A stretch of 64,000 nucleotides of DNA from Mycolicibacterium sp. P1-18 (GCF_008329535.1 NZ_NPKR01000008.1:62001-126000), one strand, 5' to 3'; shown: positions 1 through 10,532, numbered from the stretch's first letter. Notes: generated by a model not told the origin, from the letters alone. Program-made: numbers and translations.

Positions 1-332
1 CCGTCGGGAATCGGCACCAGTGAGGCGGCCGGAACGGCGATCCGCTGTGCATGGCTTCCGGGTGCGTAGACCCAGGCGACGCGTTGGCCCGGTGTGATGC
101 CGTCGGCGTCGGCACCCACGGCCAGGACGCGGCCCGCACCCTCGACGCCGAGAATCTTCGGGTTGGGAATCTCGTTCCACGCCATGCCTCGTCGCACGCC
201 CACGTCCATGAAGTTGACTCCGGCGAAAGCGATCTCGACCAACGCCTCGCCCCGACCGGCGACGGGCTCGGGCCGCTCGACGCACTCGAGCATCTCGCCG
301 CCACCGCTGCCGTTCATCACCACTGCCTTCAT
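1..332 (-). CDS. zinc-binding dehydrogenase / quinone oxidoreductase, N-terminal part
   Basis: The 5' part (110 codons) of a medium-chain dehydrogenase/reductase gene that continues past the left edge. The protein begins MKAVVMNGSGGGEML and carries the family pattern VEIAFAGVNFMDVGVR followed by GVEGAGRVLAVG, which is the GroES-like N-terminal fold of NADPH:quinone reductases. These enzymes use NADPH to reduce quinones or enones in the cytosol. The start ATG is at 332-330, preceded by a GGAAAGGA-type ribosome site. The Rossmann domain is outside the window, so the substrate class cannot be decided. Confidence 0.8.
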   Translation of the reverse strand, partial: MKAVVMNGSGGGEMLECVERPEPVAGRGEALVEIAFAGVNFMDVGVRRGMAWNEIPNPKILGVEGAGRVLAVGADADGITPGQRVAWVYAPGSHAQRIAVPAASLVPIPD

Positions 333-549
333 TGATTCCGTCCTTTCCAGAGACCGTCGACTCTCACCACCGTCCGCTCCCAGAAATGGACCCGCAAGTC
401 CAAAGCCGTGCGCAGCGATGGGTGCCAGCAGGTAGTCGAGGAATCCCGATGGCACCACCACGAAGGGGGTGCCAGCCGGATCGACGCCCGTCCCGCCGAC
501 CGGAAACATCGACGGCGACGGCAACCACGACCTCGAGAAGGTAGCGACC

Positions 550-792
550 ATGAGAATCCCGACGACCTCACTGACGACTCTGTTCGCCGCCGGCGCCATG
601 GCTTTCGCGCTCGCCGCGGCGCCGACCGCGGCGGCCGATCCCGGCGGCACCGCACCCGCACCGCCCCAGCCGCACCAGGCCTGCACCAGTCTCGGTGGCA
701 ACGTGTGCCAGTCACCGGGGAACACTCAGGTCAACGATGCGCCACCGCCGGTCCAGTTCTATCCGTACGGCGGCAACGCCCTGCTGCTCTGA
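550..792 (+). CDS. small secreted protein, tandem paralogue A
   Basis: 80 residues. The first ~28 form a signal peptide (MRIPTTSLTTLF, hydrophobic core, then AAAPTAAA), so the product is exported. The mature part is short and proline-rich, with two cysteines (QACTSLG and NVCQSP) and a C-terminal FYPYGGN patch. The start at 550 is chosen because GAAGG lies 8 nt upstream; longer reading frames lack a site. The next gene encodes a clear paralogue (shared QPHQAC-SLG, GN-Q-ND and PYGG/PYAGG), so the two arose by tandem duplication. No known function; the family appears actinobacterial. An extracellular disulfide-stabilised peptide is the most that can be inferred. Confidence 0.75.
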   Translation: MRIPTTSLTTLFAAGAMAFALAAAPTAAADPGGTAPAPPQPHQACTSLGGNVCQSPGNTQVNDAPPPVQFYPYGGNALLL

Positions 793-815
793 CCTTCCCA
801 GACGAGGAGACGACC

Positions 816-1046
816 ATGAAGATCACCCCGAACGCGTTCGTGCCGCTGCTCGCCTCGCTGGGAACGGTCGTCGCCATCGCCGCGGCACCCGTTGCGGCCG
901 CCTCTTCCGGCACTCCCGCGCAGCCGCATCAGGCCTGTAGCAGCCTGGGAAGCACCCAATCCCTGTGCGAGTCCAGTGGCAACGTGCAGATCAACGATTC
1001 GCTTCCGCAGGTCGACTACTTCCCCTATGCGGGCGGCGCGACGTAG
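816..1046 (+). CDS. small secreted protein, tandem paralogue B
   Basis: 76 residues with a signal peptide (MKITPNAFVPLLASLG, cleavage near AAPVAAASS) and a mature region of about 48 residues. It matches paralogue A at QPHQAC, SLG, a second cysteine (SLCESS), GNVQINDS and YFPYAGG. It starts 23 nt after the first gene ends and has its own strong GAGGAGA ribosome site, so the two are probably co-transcribed. Both cysteines are conserved between the copies, which suggests one intramolecular disulfide. Function unknown. Confidence 0.75.
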   Translation: MKITPNAFVPLLASLGTVVAIAAAPVAAASSGTPAQPHQACSSLGSTQSLCESSGNVQINDSLPQVDYFPYAGGAT

Positions 1047-1058
1047 ACCGGATCGGGT

Positions 1059-1667
1059 CTACGTCGTCGCCTCCGCCGCACCCGTCTGACGGTGCACGGA
1101 CACTGCGTAGTCCCCACCGTCGTAGGGTTCGCGGTCCCAGGTCGCCCAGCGCGCCTCGGGTGTCAATCCGGCGCCGGCGGCGAAGCGGTCGTACTCGTCC
1201 AGCCGAAGCCGACCGGGCTGAATCGAGAAGCCGGCGACCAGCAGCCCACCGGGGGCCACCCGGGCGGCCATCTCGCCCATGACGCGTTCCTCGGAGTCCG
1301 GAGCCAGGAAGATCATCACGTTGCCCGCCAGCAACACCACGTCGAACGTGTCTCGCAGATGCGCGCTCAGGTTCGCCAGGTCGGCGTGAATCCAGGTGAG
1401 CTCGGCGGCCTTGGCGCGGGCCGCAGTGAGCATGTCGAGGTCGGCGTCGACCCCCACCACGGCACGACCGCGGCGAGCCAGTTCGATGCCCACCCGGCCC
1501 GTGCCGCACCCGGCGTCGAGCACCCGGTCACCGCCCGTCTGCGTCAGCAGGTGGTCGACGAGGTCGGCTTCGCCGTGGACGCTCGCGCCCGACTCGGCGA
1601 GCCGCGTCCACCTCTGGTCGTAGTCGTCGCCGCGCGGCGCGTCCGTGTCCTGCCATCGGGTGCCCAT
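1059..1667 (-). CDS. class I SAM-dependent methyltransferase
   Basis: 202 residues, a single Rossmann-like methyltransferase domain. The SAM-binding motif I is VLDAGCGTGRVGIEL (around residue 50); a GVDAD acidic turn follows, then the post-I loop IHADLANL and the motif IV region FDVVLLAGNVM. Cytosolic; substrate unknown. The frame continues far upstream through katG, but only the start at 1667 makes sense: it follows the katG terminator, and a GACAAT box sits 6 nt before the ATG, so the message may be leaderless. It converges with the small secreted pair, whose last stop is 12 nt away. Confidence 0.85.
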   Translation of the reverse strand: MGTRWQDTDAPRGDDYDQRWTRLAESGASVHGEADLVDHLLTQTGGDRVLDAGCGTGRVGIELARRGRAVVGVDADLDMLTAARAKAAELTWIHADLANLSAHLRDTFDVVLLAGNVMIFLAPDSEERVMGEMAARVAPGGLLVAGFSIQPGRLRLDEYDRFAAGAGLTPEARWATWDREPYDGGDYAVSVHRQTGAAEATT

Positions 1668-1685
1668 CCCGCCATTGTCACGCAA

Positions 1686-1723
1686 GAACACCCCGCGAGC
1701 CGATGCCGGCTCGCGGGGTGTTC
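1686..1723. terminator. strong hairpin terminator after katG
   Basis: A perfect 17-bp inverted repeat (GAACACCCCGCGAGCCG and its complement) closes a 4-nt loop (ATGC) at 1703-1706. It lies 18 nt beyond the katG stop and 18 nt upstream of the methyltransferase start on the same strand. There is no U-tract, which is usual for mycobacterial terminators. Confidence 0.85.
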
Positions 1724-1741
1724 CTGGGGCTGCAGAGTGGC

Positions 1742-3955
<2,214 letters not shown>

Positions 3956-3996
3956 GGGGTTCCTTTTGTTTCGGGGCAGCGATGACGTGGAACGGG

Positions 3997-4440
3997 TCAA
4001 ACTGTTGGTGCGGTGGAACATTCGGGACACAGCCCCCAGTAGACGACCTCGGCTTCGTCGACGGAGAAGCCCGCGAGAAGGCCACCGGGATCGGACGGGG
4101 TCAGGCAGGGGGCGTCACCGACGGCGCAGTCGACGTCGGCGATGACGCCGCACGATCGACAGACGACGTGGTGATGGTTGTCGCCGACCCTGGCCTCGTA
4201 GCGGGCGACGGAGCCGGATGGCTGTATCCGGCGTACCAGTCCCGCGGTGGTCAGGGCCGCCAACACGTCGTACGCGGTCTGGCGAGACACCTCGGGCAGA
4301 CCGTTCCGAACGGAGTCGAAGATCGTCTCCGTGTCGGCATGCGGGTGTTCGCACACCGCCCCGAGTACCGCGACACGAGGCCGGGTCACCCGGAGTCCAG
4401 CCTGGCGTAGCTGGTCCGGGTAGTCCGGCGACGGTGTCAC
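3997..4440 (-). CDS. furA: FurA, Fur-family metalloregulator
   Basis: 147 residues from the GTG at 4440. It has an N-terminal winged helix (RVTRPRVAVLGAV ... VSRQTAYDVLAALT) and a C-terminal dimerisation and metal-binding part (GDNHHHVVCRSCG, then CPEC). FurA represses itself and katG in mycobacteria and responds to peroxide and iron. A GTG at 4449 would add three codons, but it overlaps the -10 hexamer, so 4440 is preferred. The -10 box ends 8 nt from 4440, so transcription should start on the start codon itself (leaderless). Confidence 0.93.
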   Translation of the reverse strand: MTPSPDYPDQLRQAGLRVTRPRVAVLGAVCEHPHADTETIFDSVRNGLPEVSRQTAYDVLAALTTAGLVRRIQPSGSVARYEARVGDNHHHVVCRSCGVIADVDCAVGDAPCLTPSDPGGLLAGFSVDEAEVVYWGLCPECSTAPTV

Positions 4441-4477
4441 GCGGACCACTATGCCGGTCTTTTCTGGAATCGGTCAA
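4440..4477 (-). promoter_or_regulatory. furA promoter, predicted leaderless
   Basis: Read on the minus strand: -35 TTGACC (4477-4472), an 18-bp AT-rich spacer (GATTCCAGAAAAGACCGG), -10 CATAGT (4453-4448), then 7 nt to the GTG at 4440. The AT-rich spacer sits where FurA binds in other mycobacteria. The boxes are seen; the transcription start and FurA binding are inferred. Confidence 0.7.
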
Positions 4478-4664
4478 GAAATGGCCAAAGACGCGCCGCC
4501 CAGATGGCGCCGGACCAGCCCGCAGGGACCGTCTGCGGGACGGCTCGCCAGCCCGGCAAACAACTGACCGCCGTCTGGTCCCGAGCGGGGTTGAGGCTCA
4601 AGCGCATTCGGACCAGGGCTCGGCGAGCGCCGTTCGAGCACGTCAAGCGGGGTAGCATGGGGCG

Positions 4665-5435
4665 ATGACGGTTCGGAATCTGGGCGCCGAACACGCATAC
4701 GACGACTTCGACGACGGATGGTTCGGCGCCGAGCAAGCCGACGACGCCCCGTCGCCGCCACCGCCACGCCAGGACCCCCGGCCCACCCCGCCGGAGGACG
4801 ATGCGGAGGCGAACACCGACCGGTGGTTCGTCGGCGACCTGGTTCCCCCGGACGTGGCGGAACCGCCGCCCGCCGCTGTGGCGCCCGAGCCCGTGGCGGC
4901 CACGGTCGACGTCGTCCCGACGCGGCGCAACGGGTTCGTTCGTGCCTCGGCTCCCGCGTCCTACGAGTCCCGCATCGCCAACAGCGGCGCCTGGGAGTTC
5001 AAGTCGTCGTCGACGACCAGGCCGGCGGTTCGCCCTCGGGCCGTGATGGGTGTCGCCGCGGTACTCGTCCTCGTCGCGGCCGTCGTCGGCGTCGTGCTGA
5101 TCCTGCGCAGTCCCACCGGCGACCGACCAGCACCGGCCGCACCGAGCGAGTCCTCCGCGCCGGCGGCCCCGTCGACCTCGGCGCCTGCCGTCGTCTCCGC
5201 CACCCCCTTGCCGCCGCCGGTGCTTCCGCCGCCACCACCGCCCGCCGAGGAGATCACCCCGCCGGCCGCGACACGGCAGTATTCGCCGAGCTACCAGGAA
5301 CCCGACGCGCCAAAGAAGCCGCAGCAGAACGTGACCCGGGCGCCGCTGAGTGCAACGCCACCCCCGCCGCCGCGCCAGACCGACCGCGGCCGCGCCACCC
5401 CCGGACAGTCGGGGTCGCACGGATTCTTCGGCTGA
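4665..5435 (+). CDS. proline-rich single-pass membrane protein
   Basis: 256 residues. Residues 1-125 are acidic and proline-rich and would be cytoplasmic. One membrane segment (AVMGVAAVLVLVAAVVGVVL) lies at about 127-148. The rest is a low-complexity extracytoplasmic tail rich in Pro, Ala and Ser (PLPPPVLPPPPPP) ending GSHGFFG. No enzymatic domain is visible. Cell-wall-spanning or divisome-associated roles are common for such mycobacterial proteins but are not shown here. TAGCAT at 4653-4658 lies 6 nt before the ATG, so the mRNA is probably leaderless. Confidence 0.75.
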   Translation: MTVRNLGAEHAYDDFDDGWFGAEQADDAPSPPPPRQDPRPTPPEDDAEANTDRWFVGDLVPPDVAEPPPAAVAPEPVAATVDVVPTRRNGFVRASAPASYESRIANSGAWEFKSSSTTRPAVRPRAVMGVAAVLVLVAAVVGVVLILRSPTGDRPAPAAPSESSAPAAPSTSAPAVVSATPLPPPVLPPPPPPAEEITPPAATRQYSPSYQEPDAPKKPQQNVTRAPLSATPPPPPRQTDRGRATPGQSGSHGFFG

Positions 5436-5448
5436 GGCCGGGGCCACG

Positions 5449-5590
5449 ATGCACACCCGTTCGCCGGGGTGGGCCACCGACCTCGCGGTCCTCGGGGGGG
5501 GGACGAACCCGGCGGGCCGGGTCTACCGCAGGGCGGGGTTCGAGCCCGCGGAGCCGAGTGTGCAGGCCTACCGTGCGCCGCGTCGACGGC
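5449..5590 (+). pseudogene. remnant of a GNAT acetyltransferase C-terminus
   Basis: In the frame opened by the ATG at 5449 the translation contains GGTNPAGRVYRRAGFEPAEP then VQAYRAP. This is the typical GNAT ending (GTN-A-R-VY-RAGF). Nothing like the acetyl-CoA-binding motif precedes it, and the reading begins just after the stop of the preceding gene. I therefore read it as a decayed 3' end. A run of nine G (5494-5502) lies inside it and could hide a frameshift. A small expressed protein is less likely. Confidence 0.4.
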
Positions 5591-5627
5591 CGTCGGTTAG
5601 CTTGGCTCCGGTGAAGGCTTGCCCTCG

Positions 5628-6557
5628 ATGAAGGCGATGATCGACTTCGACACCGCGCCGATCTTCGCCATCCCGATGGTCGAAGGTCCCGGGGTACACG
5701 AGGGCATGCTGATCGAGGGCCCGCAGGGCTGGGGCGAGTTCAGTCCACCGCCCGGAGGCGACGTCGCGACGGCCTCGCGATGGCTCACCGCCGCCGTCGA
5801 GGGCGGCACCGTCGGGTGGCCCGATCCGCGGCGCGGCCGCATTCCGATCGCCGTGACGGTCGCCGCGGTCGACCCCGCGACCGCGCGCCGCACCGTCGAG
5901 GCCTCGGGGTGCCTCACCGCGGACGTCGGCGTCGGGTCGGCTGACCTCACCGAGGACGCCGAACGCGTTGCCGCGGTCCGTGCTGCCCTCGGCCCGGATG
6001 GGCGAATCCGCCTGAGCGCCAACGCAAGCTGGAGCGTCGAGGACGCCGTGCGAGCCATCGCGGTGCTCGCGGACGCGGCCGGGGGAGTCGAGTTCGTCGC
6101 CCAGCCGTGCCTCCGCACGGACGATTTGGCCGCGGTGCGCAGCCGGGTCGAGGTGCCGATCGCCGCCGAGCCCTCGTCCGCCGAGGCCGTCGACGTGGTG
6201 ATCCTTCGCAGCGGTCCGCTCGGCGGGGTGCGACGGGCGCTGCGCGTCGCCGAACGACTCGACCTGCCGTGCGTGGTGGCGTCCTCGGGAGAGACGAGCA
6301 TCGGGCTCGCCGCCGGCCTGGCGCTGGCGGGCGCCCTCGCCGAGCTGCCGTACGCCTGCGCGCTCGCCACGGTCTCCCTGTTGGCCGGTGACCTGGTGGT
6401 GCCGGGTCGGTCGTTGCGTCCCGTGGACGGTCATCTGCCCGTCGCGCCCACCCCGGCCGCGCCGGCCGCCGACCTGCTGCGGCAGTTCGCGGTCACCGAC
6501 GCCGACCACGTCGAGCGGTGGCGCCGCCGGTTGCTGTCGGCCCGGGCCACCGCCTGA
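5628..6557 (+). CDS. MenC-like enolase-superfamily protein, catalytic residues lost
   Basis: 309 residues, aligning along its length with mycobacterial o-succinylbenzoate synthase (MenC): LIEGPQGWGEF near 28, RIPIAVTV near 71, the QPC strand near 159, and GPLGG near 196. MenC dehydrates SHCHC to o-succinylbenzoate in menaquinone synthesis with a Mg2+ triad and two lysines. Here the KxK motif reads DVG (D99, G101), the first metal Asp is S130, the metal Glu is A158, the third metal Asp is E181 and the final catalytic Lys is R194. All expected catalytic residues are therefore changed, and MenC activity is unlikely. The neighbours are not menaquinone genes. Another ATG lies at 5637. Its stop codon abuts the convergent cutinase stop. 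Confidence 0.8.
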   Translation: MKAMIDFDTAPIFAIPMVEGPGVHEGMLIEGPQGWGEFSPPPGGDVATASRWLTAAVEGGTVGWPDPRRGRIPIAVTVAAVDPATARRTVEASGCLTADVGVGSADLTEDAERVAAVRAALGPDGRIRLSANASWSVEDAVRAIAVLADAAGGVEFVAQPCLRTDDLAAVRSRVEVPIAAEPSSAEAVDVVILRSGPLGGVRRALRVAERLDLPCVVASSGETSIGLAAGLALAGALAELPYACALATVSLLAGDLVVPGRSLRPVDGHLPVAPTPAAPAADLLRQFAVTDADHVERWRRRLLSARATA

Positions 6558-7244
6558 CTAGGTCGACTGCGGCTTGGCGTTCAGATGGTTGTCGGCGATC
6601 CACTGGGCGGCCTTCTTCACGAGGCCGGACTGCGGATAGCGCACGTGTGAGGTGAAGTCCTTGCCCAGGGAGCAGATCGGGTCGTTGGTGTTGCACATGT
6701 CGGCGGTCTTGGGTCCGTAGACCGCGCTCAGCGTGGTCAGGGGCTGACCGAGGCGCGCCGAGGGGTTCCCGAACACGGCGACCGCGCTGATGTGGTCGTC
6801 CATCGCGGCAGGCAGGGGCGCCTTGAAGCCGAGGCCGGTGATGGGGGACGTGGTGACGACGTCCATCACCGCCGCGCCCTGGGAGTAGCCGCCCAGCACG
6901 ATCTTGGTCTTGGGGCACGCCTTCGCCGTCGCCTGCGCGTGGGCGCTGGCGTCGTTGGCGCCGGTGGCCACGCCGAGGAAGTCGTAGGACGCCGGGTACT
7001 TCACGGCGTAGGACCGGATCGACTTGCCCTTGACCAGTGGTTTGAGGGAGTCGACCAGGGCTTGTCCGACGACGCCGATGCCGGCGGGCTCGTCGGTGCC
7101 GCGGGCGAACACCACCTCGATGTCGGGGCAGTCGTCGGCAGCGGCGGCGGACGGCGCGGCGGCCAGCGTGGTGGTGGCCAGCGCGACGGCCGCGGCGACC
7201 GTGGCCGCCGCGCGCGTCACCCGCGAGGTCCCTTGCACGTACAC
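6558..7244 (-). CDS. secreted cutinase (CFP21/Culp family)
   Basis: 228 residues. The signal peptide runs to about residue 38 (TVAAAVALATTTLAAAPSAAAA). The mature part begins DDCPDIEVVFARGTDE, the standard cutinase opening. The serine hydrolase triad is visible: Ser in GGYSQGAA, Asp in NTNDPIC and His in FTSHVRY, with the four cysteines that form two disulfides. The enzyme hydrolyses carboxylic esters outside the cell; family members act on lipids or cutin-like polyesters. The GTG at 7244 is chosen because AAGGAG lies 5 nt upstream; the GTG at 7250 would overlap that site. Confidence 0.92.
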   Translation of the reverse strand: MYVQGTSRVTRAAATVAAAVALATTTLAAAPSAAAADDCPDIEVVFARGTDEPAGIGVVGQALVDSLKPLVKGKSIRSYAVKYPASYDFLGVATGANDASAHAQATAKACPKTKIVLGGYSQGAAVMDVVTTSPITGLGFKAPLPAAMDDHISAVAVFGNPSARLGQPLTTLSAVYGPKTADMCNTNDPICSLGKDFTSHVRYPQSGLVKKAAQWIADNHLNAKPQST

Positions 7245-7409
7245 GGCCACTCCTTGACCTAGGTGGGTTGAGCCGGGATGTCCCTCAGCTCATACCCAAT
7301 TTTCACTCCCGTCACTCTGACAACAGAATATCGCCCATCGGAGTTCCCAGGCGGTTCGCAGCCGCTGGTTTCCGATACCGGTTCGGCGTCGAATGGTTCA
7401 GTTGGCGCC

Positions 7410-8570
7410 ATGACCTCGGATGGCGCCGCTCCCGACATCTCCGCCGTGGACGAGCTGCGCTTCCTCGCCGACGCCCTGCGACGCGCCGACGCCGCGGTGG
7501 CGGCGGCACACTGGGACGACGACGCACTCGCCGACGTGCTCGCCGAGGTCTCCGCGGAACTCGCCGGGCTGCACGGCGACGTCGCCGCGGCGGCCGCGTC
7601 GACCGAGTGGCATGAACGAGCCGCCGACCACGCCCGCTGGGCCGCCCGCACCCGGGAGCTCGCGGCGCCACCGGAGAGCGCGAGGGCGAACGCCGTCGTG
7701 GCGGTCGCCTTGGCGCGGGCCGCCGTCGCCGAGGCAATCCTCGCCGTCTGTCGTACGCGCGGCCTCGCCACCAGTCCAGAATCGCCACGGAGGCGCATCG
7801 CGGTCCTGCGCTCGGCGCCGGTCTCCGGTCTCGGATCGCGCATCGCCGCCGAAGTGCGCCACGTGATCGCCGACCGGCCGCGGGCCATCTTGCTGCGCCT
7901 GCTGATCACGCTGGGAATCAGTCTGGTGCTGGTCGGCGTCTACCACCTCAGCGGCCGCGCGAGGTACGACGTCAGCGCGTTGAGCCTCTACCTCTTCTCG
8001 GCGGTCGTGGGCAGCGTGGTGTGCACGAACGCGCTGTGCTTCGAAGCCCAGCGGGTCCGCGAGGCAATCTCACGCGGCGAACGCATCTGGCAGGTGCTGG
8101 TGGCGAAGAACCTGGCGATGGCCGTAATGATCACCGTCGCCGCGCTGCCCGTCGTCGCCTTCCTCACCGTGGCGCGGGAGGGCAACCCGATCGCACTGGT
8201 CGACCAGTTGGTCACGATGGTGTTCATCTGGCTGGGCGTCGGCAACGCGCTGTCGGTGCTATACCCGATCCGGCACGAACCGGTGTCGGCCCGCCTGCAC
8301 GACGGCACGTGGAAGCCGTACCTCTTCTCGTTCGCGCTGTCCTACGGTGTCGGGCTCACCGTCAACCTGATGATCTTCTGGCGGCTGTGGTCCCGGCAGA
8401 CCGCGGCCTCGGAGTTGGCCGGCGGCGAGTGGGCGGCCTTCCTCCTCGTCCTGCTCAGCGCGGTGGCCAGTTGGGTCCTGCTCACGGTGTTCGCCGTCAC
8501 CTGCAGTCGCGACCCCCACATCCGTCGGATCCTGTCCCGCGAGATGGTCGTCTACCACCCCGACCGGTGA
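7410..8570 (+). CDS. multi-pass membrane protein of unknown function
   Basis: About 386 residues from the ATG at 7410 (an in-frame ATG at 7278 is also open). Residues 1-150 are alanine-rich, charged and probably helical (SAVDELRFLADALRRADAAV). The C-terminal half has about six membrane segments, including AILLRLLITLGISLVLVGVY, LYLFSAVVGSVV and FLLVLLSAVASWVLLTVFAV. It vaguely resembles permease-type membrane proteins, but no ATPase gene is next to it. Function not recognised. Confidence 0.65.
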   Translation: MTSDGAAPDISAVDELRFLADALRRADAAVAAAHWDDDALADVLAEVSAELAGLHGDVAAAAASTEWHERAADHARWAARTRELAAPPESARANAVVAVALARAAVAEAILAVCRTRGLATSPESPRRRIAVLRSAPVSGLGSRIAAEVRHVIADRPRAILLRLLITLGISLVLVGVYHLSGRARYDVSALSLYLFSAVVGSVVCTNALCFEAQRVREAISRGERIWQVLVAKNLAMAVMITVAALPVVAFLTVAREGNPIALVDQLVTMVFIWLGVGNALSVLYPIRHEPVSARLHDGTWKPYLFSFALSYGVGLTVNLMIFWRLWSRQTAASELAGGEWAAFLLVLLSAVASWVLLTVFAVTCSRDPHIRRILSREMVVYHPDR

Positions 8571-8688
8571 GTGGTCCAGGGGTGGCGCCCGGGGAATCGA
8601 CGTGGTTTCGTGTCCGTGCGCCATGGGCATTCCATTGCGTCTCCGGGTCCGCGTGAGTCACCCGGAACAGATGAAGGGTGGCGTTCTC

Positions 8689-10095
8689 ATGACCGACCGT
8701 GCTTCCGCCGAAGACCAGACCTCACGCCCGGACTCACCGGACGGGAGCCTCGGCACCAGCCTCAAGCCCCGTCACATCACGATGATCTCGATCGCCGGCG
8801 TCATCGGCGCCGGCCTGTTCGTCGGCTCGGCCAACGCCATCAAGGAGGCCGGACCCGCCGTCCTCATCTCCTACTTCCTGGCGGGCACGCTCGTCGTGCT
8901 GGTGATGCGGATGCTGGGGGAGATGGCGACGGCCAACCCCGACACCGGGTCGTTCTCGGTCTACTCCGACCGGGCGCTCGGCGGCTGGGCCGGCTTCTCC
9001 GTCGGCTGGCTATACTGGTGGTTCTGGGTCCTGGTCATCCCGGTCGAGGCCACCGCGGCCGCGGCCATCCTCTCCGATCTGGTCGGGGCGCCGCAGTGGG
9101 TGTGGGCGCTCGCGGTCACGCTGCTGCTCACGGTGACCAACCTCATCAGCGTCGGCAACTACGGTGAGTTCGAGTTCTGGTTCGCCCTCATCAAGGTCGT
9201 CGCCATCATCGCCTTCATCGGCATCGGCGTCGCGGCGATCCTGGGTCTCATCCCCGATTCCCAGGTCAGTGGCATCGACCAGTTGTGGCAGCCAGACGGC
9301 TTCATGCCCAACGGTTTCGGCGCCGTGATCGCCGGCATGCTGGTCACGATGTTCTCCTTCATGGGCACCGAGATCGTCACCATCGCAGCCGCCGAGTCGC
9401 CCGATCCGACCACCGGCATCAGCAAGGCCGTGAACTCGGTGATCTGGCGAATCTCGTTGTTCTACATCGGTTCCATCTTCGTGATCGTCGCCCTGATGCC
9501 CTACGACCAGCTCGAGAACGGCTCGTACCAAAGCACTCTCGAGGCGATCGGCATTCCGGGATCGAAGATCATCATGGATCTGGTCATCCTGACGGCGGTC
9601 GCGTCGTGCCTCAATTCGGCGCTGTACACCGCATCTCGGATGCTGTTCTCACTTGGTGACCGCCGGGACGCGCCGCGCGTCGTGCGGAAGCTGACCGGCA
9701 ACGGCGTTCCTTGGGTGGCCGTGCTGGCGTCGATGGTGGTGGGATTCCTGGCAGTCGTCGGCAACTACCTGCTGCCGGAGAAGATCTTCGCCTACCTGTT
9801 GGCGACCAGCGGCGCGATTGCGCTGTTCGTCTATCTCGCCATCGCGGCCAGCCAGTTCGTCCTGGGCCGTGCCATGCGGGCCAAGGGCGAGCAGGCCCCG
9901 GTCAAGATGTGGTTGTTCCCGTACCTGACGGTCGTCGTCATGGTCGCCATCGTCGCGGTGTTGGTCCTGATGGCGTTCGACCCCGACCAGCAGTCGGCGA
10001 TCTTCCTGTCGCTGATCTCCGCGGTGTTCATCGTCGGGGCCGGTGTCGTCGTGCACCGGCGCCGCGGGCACCGGATGACGGACTCCAGGCTCTAG
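8689..10095 (+). CDS. gabP: GABA/amino-acid permease (APC superfamily)
   Basis: 468 residues with about 12 membrane segments. The N-terminal motif LKPRHITMISIAGVIGAGLF, MRMLGEMATANPDTGSFS and GWLYWWFWVLVIPVEA are typical of GabP-type permeases of the AAT family, which bring 4-aminobutyrate or related amino acids into the cell with protons. An ATG at 8671 could add six residues; 8689 is preferred because AAGGG lies about 10 nt upstream. No GABA transaminase gene is adjacent, so substrate specificity is inferred from sequence only. The stop overlaps the stop of the convergent gene (shared CTAG). Confidence 0.85.
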   Translation: MTDRASAEDQTSRPDSPDGSLGTSLKPRHITMISIAGVIGAGLFVGSANAIKEAGPAVLISYFLAGTLVVLVMRMLGEMATANPDTGSFSVYSDRALGGWAGFSVGWLYWWFWVLVIPVEATAAAAILSDLVGAPQWVWALAVTLLLTVTNLISVGNYGEFEFWFALIKVVAIIAFIGIGVAAILGLIPDSQVSGIDQLWQPDGFMPNGFGAVIAGMLVTMFSFMGTEIVTIAAAESPDPTTGISKAVNSVIWRISLFYIGSIFVIVALMPYDQLENGSYQSTLEAIGIPGSKIIMDLVILTAVASCLNSALYTASRMLFSLGDRRDAPRVVRKLTGNGVPWVAVLASMVVGFLAVVGNYLLPEKIFAYLLATSGAIALFVYLAIAASQFVLGRAMRAKGEQAPVKMWLFPYLTVVVMVAIVAVLVLMAFDPDQQSAIFLSLISAVFIVGAGVVVHRRRGHRMTDSRL

Positions 10096-10532
10096 CCCTT
10101 CTTCACCTTCAGCACCCGGGCGCGCAGGCCGTCGGTGGCGGTCTCGAGGAGGCCCTTGGCGCCCCGCTTGATCAGGAACGACGGTAGTGGCACGGTCGGG
10201 TCGACCGTGATGTCGAACCTGACGTGGGTGGAGTCGCCGTCGGGGGTCAGCGTGTAGCGCGCCTCCTGCGACCGCTGCTGTTGCGCGCGGATCAGCGACC
10301 AACCCACCCCGTCGGGATGGACGACGTGGGCGAGTTCCTGCTCGTCGCTGACGCCGACGATCTTGACGACCTGCCGGGTTCGGCTCGGCCGTCCCTCGGC
10401 GTCGCGTTCGAGGACCTCGACCTCTTGATGCGCCGGCGACCATTCCGGCAGGGTTTCGATGTCGAACAACACTGCGAGGATTTCCTCCGGTGTTGCCTCG
10501 ATGGTGATTTCGCGAGATTCGTTGACGGCCAC
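10092..10532 (-). CDS. SRPBCC-fold (polyketide cyclase/START-like) protein
   Basis: 146 residues. The start (GTG, MAVNESREITIEATPEEI) and the pattern IETLPEWSPAH ... DGVGWSLI belong to the mycobacterial SRPBCC family related to Rv0854. These form a hydrophobic cavity for lipid-like ligands; no catalytic role is assigned. It is cytosolic. The TAG stop overlaps the gabP stop on the other strand. A GTG at 10550 could add six residues. Confidence 0.82.
   Translation of the reverse strand: MAVNESREITIEATPEEILAVLFDIETLPEWSPAHQEVEVLERDAEGRPSRTRQVVKIVGVSDEQELAHVVHPDGVGWSLIRAQQQRSQEARYTLTPDGDSTHVRFDITVDPTVPLPSFLIKRGAKGLLETATDGLRARVLKVKKG

Noticed and set aside
5450..5560. Possible tRNA (GCGGG-GTTCGAG-CCCGC arm near 5540)
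   Set aside because: The stem-loop does not place TTC at the right loop position, and no matching D-arm, anticodon arm or acceptor stem can be drawn. A GNAT remnant explains the sequence better.
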